Positions 58,659 to 64,000 of a stretch of DNA of 64,000 nucleotides are shown in pieces (the first letter of the stretch is position 1; every line of letters starts with the position of its first letter). Source of the DNA: Bacteroidales bacterium (GTDB taxonomy: Bacteria > Bacteroidota > Bacteroidia > Bacteroidales > F082); contig JAFZKP010000050.1 of NCBI GenBank assembly GCA_017553625.1, forward strand, positions 1 through 64,000, read 5' to 3'. Position numbers and translations under genes: made by a program. The notes under the pieces were generated by a model, which did not search any database, was not told the DNA's origin, and saw only the letters and a program-made list of their open reading frames with translations.

Positions 58659-60680
58659 TTACTTTTTCAAATTTATTTTTTCAGTCTTGATACCTGCTTC
58701 TGTCTCAACCATCACCATGTAAATTCCTGATTCATAACTGCTTAAATCGATGACAGCGTTGCCGTTGGCGGTTGTTTCCACAATCTTCTGACCGAGAACG
58801 TTCATTACAGTAATGGTCATCGTTCCGTTGCCTTCTATTCTTAAAATGCCGTCGGTAGGGTTAGGGTAGAGGCGGAGGTCGTTTAAGGCTTCCTTATCAT
58901 CGACAGCGTCTTCGCAACGGTTATCGTATGTCAGGAAATTGCCGTCCTGAAGCTCGTCGGAGGTGTAGAGAACCTCGTCGTTGGCGTTCTTTATCACGAA
59001 TGAGCACTCGAAGTCGGTGTCGTATTCTTCTGTGTTGTGATACCAACCGTGATTCCAGTAGAAGTTGAGGTTTTGGCTCAACAACGGCATCACGATGGTC
59101 TGCTCCGAGCCTTCGTCCATTGTCACCACAGCGATGATGGTGTTGTTTTCGTCTGTCACGCTGATGGCAGCGCCTTTCCAGCCGTCGCCGCCTTCGTCAG
59201 CGAGCTCGAAAACTATGTCGCACTTGTCGCCGACAAGGATGTTGGCATATGCTTTGCGGTTGTAACCATAGCTGTTCTCGGCGATAACCGAATAATGATA
59301 AAGACCATCTTCAAGATCAGCGTCAACGATGTCCATTCTCTGTCCTTTCACGCCTTCTGACTGGAAAATCATTTCCCCGTTACGATAGACATAGACGGTG
59401 AAGTCGCCGAGAGGCTCGCCGTTAAGGCTGTTCTCAGGGTTGGTCCAGTTGATGGTGACGCTTGTCATGTCATCATTTTCAACGATTTCAAAGTCGGTGA
59501 TGTTTTCCGGACGCAGGAAATATTCCTGTGATGCCGGTTGGATATGCCCGATGAATCCATTGCCGTCGTTGAATGCATATTTTGTGGTGTTGAGTGCGCC
59601 GATAGGGCACCATGCGTCGTCGCGGCCGCTCCATCCCCAGTTGAAGTGGAAATAGTCGTTCTCGTCGTAGCCGTCGCACACGAAGGCGTGACCGCCTGCA
59701 CCGTTGTCGTCGGAACCGCTGTAATACAAAGGCATTCCCTCGTCGAGACCGCCGTCCTTCAACATCTGAATCCATTGCTCGTTGGTGTAGAAGTTAAATC
59801 CCCAGAAACTCAAAGTCTCGATGTCATCGCAAGTATAGCCGAAATAGGTCTGAAGAGCGACAGGCACTGCGTATGAATATGCGCCGCTGCCATGACCGCT
59901 GTACTGCATCTCGACAGAAATACCAAGGTGATGCAGGAATTGCGCGATATAGAAATAGTCGTTCTCCGTGCTTGTGGAATCGAGCGAATTTGGCATCAGC
60001 TCGAAGTGGTATTCGGTCTCGCCGAAATTGGCTGATTGTGTTGGGTATCCTTCAGGATTATAAGAATATGAGCCTGTGCCATGTTCCGGATAGTTCCAGT
60101 ATTTCATCACCTGTCCCATTGCGGTGGCGACGCAGCCCGCATACACGTGACCGCCGTTGCCTTCCTCGTCCTCAGGGCACTGGCTGTTCCATGGGAAGTT
60201 CTGGTTCCAGATTGTCTGGCAGAGAGGACCAACCACACTGCGTGATTTTCTCTCCTTATTAATAAAGCCAGTCTCGGCAACAGATTCCCATTCGGCTTTG
60301 ATGTCTGCAGTGGCTTCGATGTTGTTGTCTCTAATGTATTGGATCTCATGGCTGAAGCTGTTCAAAGTGAACTCAAAACCGTCGGCGATGTCGTTAGGGT
60401 TGAAGCTTCCAGTTGTCGAATAAGCCAGAATAGGCTTCACGCGGTCGTCACCGGCGATGATGACAAAACCGTTGCCGTCAGACACGTTAAACGCGTAATA
60501 ATCAACGGCTTCACGTGTCGCTGAGGTGTAAACCAATTGAATATCAGTCTTTTGTGAGCCTGTGGCAGAACTCATGAAACGCTGACCAAGTTGCTGTGCG
60601 CGCTGAGCGTCGACAGGACCTGCAAAGATTTCGCCTATCGTCAAGGCAAAAACTGCAATGAATAATAGAGTTTTTTTCAT
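58659..60680 (-). CDS. Secreted C10-family cysteine protease with T9SS sorting domain
   Basis: A 673-residue streptopain-like protease. It has a signal peptide ending IFAG, a Spi-type N-terminal prodomain (about 25-145), a C10 peptidase domain with Cys183 in YAGCVATAMGQVMKYW and His331 in GGHAFVCDGY, and the typical HFNWGWSG. A fibronectin-type domain (about 385-480) follows, and the C-terminus is a T9SS type A sorting domain (LRLYPNPTDGILRIEG, NVLGQKIVETT, SGIYMVMVE). It is exported by the T9SS and probably bound at the surface. The promoter TATCTTTG is at 60722-60729. Confidence 0.94.
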   Translation of the reverse strand: MKKTLLFIAVFALTIGEIFAGPVDAQRAQQLGQRFMSSATGSQKTDIQLVYTSATREAVDYYAFNVSDGNGFVIIAGDDRVKPILAYSTTGSFNPNDIADGFEFTLNSFSHEIQYIRDNNIEATADIKAEWESVAETGFINKERKSRSVVGPLCQTIWNQNFPWNSQCPEDEEGNGGHVYAGCVATAMGQVMKYWNYPEHGTGSYSYNPEGYPTQSANFGETEYHFELMPNSLDSTSTENDYFYIAQFLHHLGISVEMQYSGHGSGAYSYAVPVALQTYFGYTCDDIETLSFWGFNFYTNEQWIQMLKDGGLDEGMPLYYSGSDDNGAGGHAFVCDGYDENDYFHFNWGWSGRDDAWCPIGALNTTKYAFNDGNGFIGHIQPASQEYFLRPENITDFEIVENDDMTSVTINWTNPENSLNGEPLGDFTVYVYRNGEMIFQSEGVKGQRMDIVDADLEDGLYHYSVIAENSYGYNRKAYANILVGDKCDIVFELADEGGDGWKGAAISVTDENNTIIAVVTMDEGSEQTIVMPLLSQNLNFYWNHGWYHNTEEYDTDFECSFVIKNANDEVLYTSDELQDGNFLTYDNRCEDAVDDKEALNDLRLYPNPTDGILRIEGNGTMTITVMNVLGQKIVETTANGNAVIDLSSYESGIYMVMVETEAGIKTEKINLKK

Positions 60681-60721
60681 TTTATTTGAATTAAATTGTT
60701 AATCACTGATTTTTAGACTTG

Positions 60722-60729
60722 CAAAGATA
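60722..60729 (-). promoter_or_regulatory. C10 protease promoter, -7 TATCTTTG (minus strand)
   Basis: Plus-strand CAAAGATA, about 42 bases upstream of the C10 ATG and directly after the stop of the upstream lipoprotein gene. Confidence 0.7.
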
Positions 60730-60751
60730 ACATTTTTTTATAAAAGTTTTT

Positions 60752-61498
60752 CTAATATGTGAAAATATCTTTTCTGATGTGTTTCATGATACTGCTGCAT
60801 TCTTCGGCATTGTCGTAGAAGAAAATCCAGAGCGTGAGGTTTTTGTCGTCGACGGCTGTCACGTAGCCTTCCTGACCATGCTTTCGGGCATCTTGAATTA
60901 TTGAGACATCTGTTTTTACGATGGAGTCTTTGTGTTCCAATCCGTTGTTGCTCAATAAATCAGCCACGGCTTGAAGGATTCGGTTTATGGCGGTAGTGTC
61001 GCGGAATTCCACGCCGAAATCAAGGCCGTCTGTAAGATCGATGTTCTCGTTGATGGCAAACGACGCTTTTTCGACTTCGCCTTCGGAGGCGAGAAGCGAG
61101 TTCATGGTCTCGTTGAGCTGGGTGACGATAGCATTCGCAAAGAACATAATCTCATCATTATCAAGATATTCCTTCTGGAATACGTCTTCGTCAACGCTGA
61201 GGGATGTGTTCCATTCCATACCCATCTCTACGGCATAGTTGGCATCATGCTCCATCACAGCGAACTCTTTTTGAAGCCAGTTCCAGTTCTCGTTGTCGTT
61301 TGCCTGAATCATCACTGCGTTGATTGCGTGCTCTTCGATCATGAAGTCGCACAGATAAGCCACTGTCAGATTGTTGTTACCGGCATACTGACAGTAGAGC
61401 TCAAGCGCTGCATTTGTCTGATTGTCAGCGTGTTCGCGCAAACAGGCACTAAGCAGTAACGCGATGATTAGCAGGCTCGTTGATATTGCTTTTTTCAT
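60752..61498 (-). CDS. Hypothetical lipoprotein downstream of the sigma factor
   Basis: A 248-residue lipoprotein with signal ending LLSAC (Cys19). I do not recognise its domain. Visible segments are ELYCQYAGNNNLTVAYLCDF, WLQKEFAVMEHDANYAV, FFANAIVTQLNETM and DKNLTLWIFFYDNAEE; no metal-binding or catalytic motif stands out. It lies three bases after the small membrane protein and so forms one operon with it and the ECF sigma factor. It may be a regulon member or a periplasmic sensor part, which is inference. Confidence 0.75.
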   Translation of the reverse strand: MKKAISTSLLIIALLLSACLREHADNQTNAALELYCQYAGNNNLTVAYLCDFMIEEHAINAVMIQANDNENWNWLQKEFAVMEHDANYAVEMGMEWNTSLSVDEDVFQKEYLDNDEIMFFANAIVTQLNETMNSLLASEGEVEKASFAINENIDLTDGLDFGVEFRDTTAINRILQAVADLLSNNGLEHKDSIVKTDVSIIQDARKHGQEGYVTAVDDKNLTLWIFFYDNAEECSSIMKHIRKDIFTY

Positions 61499-61501
61499 TT
61501 T

Positions 61502-61846
61502 TTATTGATTTATTATGTTTTTTGCCGAACTGATGATGTCATGTGCCGAGCAGCCCGAGTTGCATAGGAACTTTACTGTCTGTCCTTCGATGTTAACTTC
61601 TTGAGCCACAGGAAGTTTTGTCTTGACGTTTCGTATATTCCATCCAAAGACAATCATCCCGATAAGGAGACATGCTGCTGCGGAGTATGGTATCCATATC
61701 AGCTTTCTGTGCTGGCGGTTTTGAGCGCGGCGTGCCATCGCCATTATCATCTCGTCACTCGGGACGCTGTTTTCTGTGTCCTGCAGGGCTTGTTGGCGCT
61801 TTTGCCATTGTTTATCGAAATCGTTATTCATATTATCGTTTTTCAT
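61502..61846 (-). CDS. Small membrane protein next to the sigma factor, possible anti-sigma factor
   Basis: A 114-residue protein with one transmembrane helix (WIPYSAAACLLIGMIVFGW, about residues 51-69). The cytosolic N-terminal part has DKQWQKRQQALQ and PSDEMIMAMARRAQNRQ, and the periplasmic part has TVKFLCNSGCSAHD with two cysteines. Position, size and topology resemble an anti-sigma factor partner of the neighbouring ECF sigma factor, but no zinc-binding anti-sigma motif is seen. The start may be ATG 61846, overlapping the sigma gene by 14 bases, or ATG 61831 without overlap. Confidence 0.65.
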   Translation of the reverse strand: MKNDNMNNDFDKQWQKRQQALQDTENSVPSDEMIMAMARRAQNRQHRKLIWIPYSAAACLLIGMIVFGWNIRNVKTKLPVAQEVNIEGQTVKFLCNSGCSAHDIISSAKNIINQ

Positions 61847-62369
61847 TGTCGTACATTTCTTTTAATTGTTTCTTAATTCTTGATATCCGCATTGCCACTG
61901 CACCTTCTGTCATATCAGTCATATCTGCTATTTCCTGATAGGTGAAGCCGTCGAGGTGGGCACGGATGACGATGCTGCTTTTCTCAGGCAAAGTGTCGAT
62001 GAGCTGCAGCATCTGCTGATAGTTCTCGTCGTGCGTCTCTGATGGCATCGCATTCACTTTTTCTTGATTGTCAATTCGTTCCAATATCGGACTGCGGTCA
62101 TCTTTGCGCCTGAGCATCAGCATGGTGTTGGTGGCAACGCGGTAAATCCAGGTCTTCTCGGAACTTCTGCCCTCGAAGGTGTCGAAGTATCGCCACAAGT
62201 TGTAAATCACCTCCTGCATGCAGTCCTCTACTTTCCATGCGCGGCCGAGGCTGTAGTCGGAGCAGACATGCCAAATCAAAGCCTTGTTACGCAGCAGCAT
62301 CGCGTTGAAGGCGTTTTCCGTTTCTTTTCGGGTAACGGACTTTTTTCTGAAAAGATTCAGCATCGGCAT
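61833..62369 (-). CDS. ECF-type sigma factor (sigma-70 family)
   Basis: A 178-residue extracytoplasmic-function sigma factor. Region 2 (about 15-75) has ALIWHVCSDYSLG, WKVEDCMQEVIYNLWRYF and KTWIYRVATNTMLML; region 4 (about 120-175) has LPEKSSIVIRAHLDGFTYQE and EGAVAMRISRIKKQLKE. It directs RNA polymerase to a set of stress or surface genes. The ATG at 62369 (MPMLNLFRK) is chosen because the promoter TATTTTTG at 62393-62400 lies upstream and would exclude longer starts. It is divergent from the gene at 62464 and shares a 19-bp inverted repeat with it. Confidence 0.88.
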   Translation of the reverse strand: MPMLNLFRKKSVTRKETENAFNAMLLRNKALIWHVCSDYSLGRAWKVEDCMQEVIYNLWRYFDTFEGRSSEKTWIYRVATNTMLMLRRKDDRSPILERIDNQEKVNAMPSETHDENYQQMLQLIDTLPEKSSIVIRAHLDGFTYQEIADMTDMTEGAVAMRISRIKKQLKEMYDNEKR

Positions 62370-62377
62370 GTCTGATA

Positions 62378-62457
62378 TTTTCTTGTTAGGTGCAAAAATA
62401 ATCATAAAAATAACTTTAGTGTTATGATTTTTGTTAAATTTGCACCTAACAAGAAAA
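62378..62457. promoter_or_regulatory. Divergent promoters with a 19-bp inverted repeat
   Basis: TTTTCTTGTTAGGTGCAAA (62378-62396) and its exact complement TTTGCACCTAACAAGAAAA (62439-62457) flank a 42-bp centre. Each arm carries the end of a -7 box: TATTTTTG on the minus strand (62393-62400) and TAAATTTG on the plus strand (62435-62442). The two genes therefore start transcription in the same sequence. This could be a shared operator or a shared leader motif. Confidence 0.75.
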
Positions 62458-62463
62458 AATACT

Positions 62464-64000
62464 ATGAAAAAATACTTGTTAACTTTGTCGGTTTTGTGTC
62501 TCGCACTCATGGCGAGAAGCGGCAATGTCTTTATTTTTGAACAGTTCGACAATTCATATCTGCCTGCAGGCTGGTCTGTCGTCGGCTCCCAGGCCGATTA
62601 TTGGCAGTTGACGGAGACGAGTCATGCGGGAGGCTCTCCGTATGAAGTCGAGTTTTATTGCAATGTCAATGGCACCTGGAGATTGACAACAGATGGAGTG
62701 GACCTCACCGGCGTGGAAAGCGTAAATTTCTCGTTTAAGCATTATTATGATATGGCGATGGGCGCCAGTCTGACGGTTGGAATCGCCACAAAGTCAGGCA
62801 ATGAATGGCATAGCGGATGGTCCCAGACTTACAACTCAGGAGGGCAGTATCAGGTGAATGCTACGATTGCGACGGAAGATATGGGTAAGCCGAATGTGAG
62901 GTTCTGTATCTATTTCACAAACTCTAATGATATGAATTTCAGCTATATATATGTCGACGACATTTCGGCTTTTATAGAGCAAGATCTTGACTTGGATTTA
63001 CAGGAAATCAATGTGGAAGAGGTGCAGGCTAATAGGGTTTTTGATGTCGGCATGCGCCTTTTTAACACCGGCAACTATGATGTCACTTCAGTGGAGTGTT
63101 CTTATCAATTCGATGATAATCAAGTTGTTACACAAACATTTAATGAGAGTATTCCTAGCGGAACGTTTAAAAACCTCACTTTCGATGTGCCGGCAAATAT
63201 CATCCCCGACGATTACAGTCTGACTATTAATATAAATAAGGTGAATGGCGTCGTTGACGATAATACCACAAATAATACAATGACAAAAAAGGTGTCGGTG
63301 GCATGTATACCAGCGTCCAGAAAGCCATTGTTTGAGCATTTTTCTGCTTCGTCATGTGGCACTTGCCCGGTATTGAGCGAAGCGATGGATGCTTTCTGCA
63401 ACAACAATCCAGGGACGTTCACTTACGTGAAATATATGATGAACTGGCCGCCACCGGGTGACCCGTATTACACCCAAGAAGGTAACATTAGAAAGACGTA
63501 TTATGATGTAAATCAGATACCTTGGCTGTTTATGGATAGCTACGACTGTGGCGTCAATGCTCCGTCGCAGGCACTCTTTAATGAACATCTTAACGAATCA
63601 GCGACCATGGAGATCGGCGGCTCGTTCTATACCGATGGCTCTATGATTCACATCAATGCTGAGATTATGCCATATGCAAGCTTGGATGACGTGAGAGTAT
63701 ATGTGTCTGTAAATGAAAAGATTACGCATAACAACGCGACGACAAACGGAGAGACGTCGTTCCACCATGTGATGATGAAGATGCTGCCTGGCGGACAAGG
63801 TGCGACGATGTCACTTAAAGCCGGTCATCTGGAACGCTTGACGTTCGATTACGATATGTCAAGCACACATGTTGAGGAGATGGACGACCTTGAGGTGGCT
63901 GTGTGGATTCAGAGGCATGAGACGAAAAGAGTGTACAACAGCGGCTTCCTGTTTGAGACCGAAAACCACCCGTATCATCCTGAGAATCTGACGGTTGAGA
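62464..64000 (+). CDS. Exported surface protein with CGTC-motif thioredoxin-like (Omp28-type) domain (partial, runs off the end)
   Basis: Open from ATG at 62464 to the window edge, 512 codons, with no stop. It has a short N-terminal hydrophobic signal (KKYLLTLSVLCLALM), a MAM/adhesin-like or choice-of-anchor-J domain at about 20-180 (FEQFDNSYLPAGWSVVG, IYVDDISAF), a CARDB-like domain at about 180-275 (RLFNTGNYDVTSVECSY), and a thioredoxin-like domain from about 285 with FEHFSASSCGTCPVLSEAM, similar to Omp28-related proteins. The CGTC could be redox-active, but Omp28-type proteins are mostly surface antigens. It may be a target of the divergent sigma factor. A T9SS domain may follow outside the window. 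Confidence 0.85.
   Translation, partial: MKKYLLTLSVLCLALMARSGNVFIFEQFDNSYLPAGWSVVGSQADYWQLTETSHAGGSPYEVEFYCNVNGTWRLTTDGVDLTGVESVNFSFKHYYDMAMGASLTVGIATKSGNEWHSGWSQTYNSGGQYQVNATIATEDMGKPNVRFCIYFTNSNDMNFSYIYVDDISAFIEQDLDLDLQEINVEEVQANRVFDVGMRLFNTGNYDVTSVECSYQFDDNQVVTQTFNESIPSGTFKNLTFDVPANIIPDDYSLTININKVNGVVDDNTTNNTMTKKVSVACIPASRKPLFEHFSASSCGTCPVLSEAMDAFCNNNPGTFTYVKYMMNWPPPGDPYYTQEGNIRKTYYDVNQIPWLFMDSYDCGVNAPSQALFNEHLNESATMEIGGSFYTDGSMIHINAEIMPYASLDDVRVYVSVNEKITHNNATTNGETSFHHVMMKMLPGGQGATMSLKAGHLERLTFDYDMSSTHVEEMDDLEVAVWIQRHETKRVYNSGFLFETENHPYHPENLTVE

Overview
This 64 kb window looks like chromosome of an anaerobic member of the Bacteroidota, most likely a Bacteroidales. Evidence: promoters repeatedly match the Bacteroidota -7 box TAnnTTTG, often as TATCTTTG or TATTTTTG; most genes have no Shine-Dalgarno sequence; type IX secretion (T9SS) genes are present (gldJ, two tandem porU, porV), as are exported proteins with T9SS-type C-terminal domains; and there is a trimeric NAD-linked [FeFe]-hydrogenase (hydABC). 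No rRNA, tRNA, CRISPR array, transposase or prophage was seen.

Layout. 0-5 kb: end of a ribosomal operon (rpsD end, rpoA, rplQ), a small exported protein paired with a surface lipoprotein, and enolase. 5-12 kb (minus strand): a RecD-like helicase, a TamA-like lipoprotein, folC, and tonB-exbD-exbB. 12-20.4 kb: a LytTR regulator, an array of seven DNA boxes spaced two helical turns apart, and an eight-gene operon fabH-fabF-fabZ-etfB-acpP-etfA-acyl-CoA dehydrogenase-fabG. 20.4-32.6 kb: anmK, murF and gldJ (minus strand), then porU-porU2-porV (plus strand). 32.8-37 kb: a paralogue of the small protein/lipoprotein pair, facing a gingipain-like protease. 37-42.8 kb (minus strand): rpmH, pepD and a six-gene cluster of DRTGG, PHP, GHKL ATPase, DRTGG, RsbW-like kinase and a hydrogenase-like protein with an altered H-cluster site. 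43-50.8 kb (plus strand): a secreted amidase-CUB protein, a permease, queH and the hyd operon. 51-58.2 kb: an AT-richer accessory region with a Fic protein, a DUF1016 nuclease, a small reading frame broken by two TAG codons, an XRE regulator, a four-gene SPFH/zinc-ribbon operon and an ORF6N protein. 58.2-64 kb: OsmC, a C10 cysteine protease, a lipoprotein, a small membrane protein, an ECF sigma factor and a divergent thiol-motif surface protein cut by the window end.

How the genes may work together. gldJ, porU and porV belong to the secretion machinery whose likely cargo (C25 protease, C10 protease, amidase) lies nearby. The six-gene minus-strand cluster probably senses redox state or hydrogen for the hydABC enzyme. 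The lipid operon mixes ACP-dependent synthesis enzymes with an ETF/acyl-CoA dehydrogenase pair and appears to be controlled from the boxes beside the LytTR gene. A family of short palindromes (arms such as GTAGAGACG/CGTCTCTAC) is scattered through the window, serving as apparent terminators between genes and, in three genes, inserted in frame inside the coding sequence.
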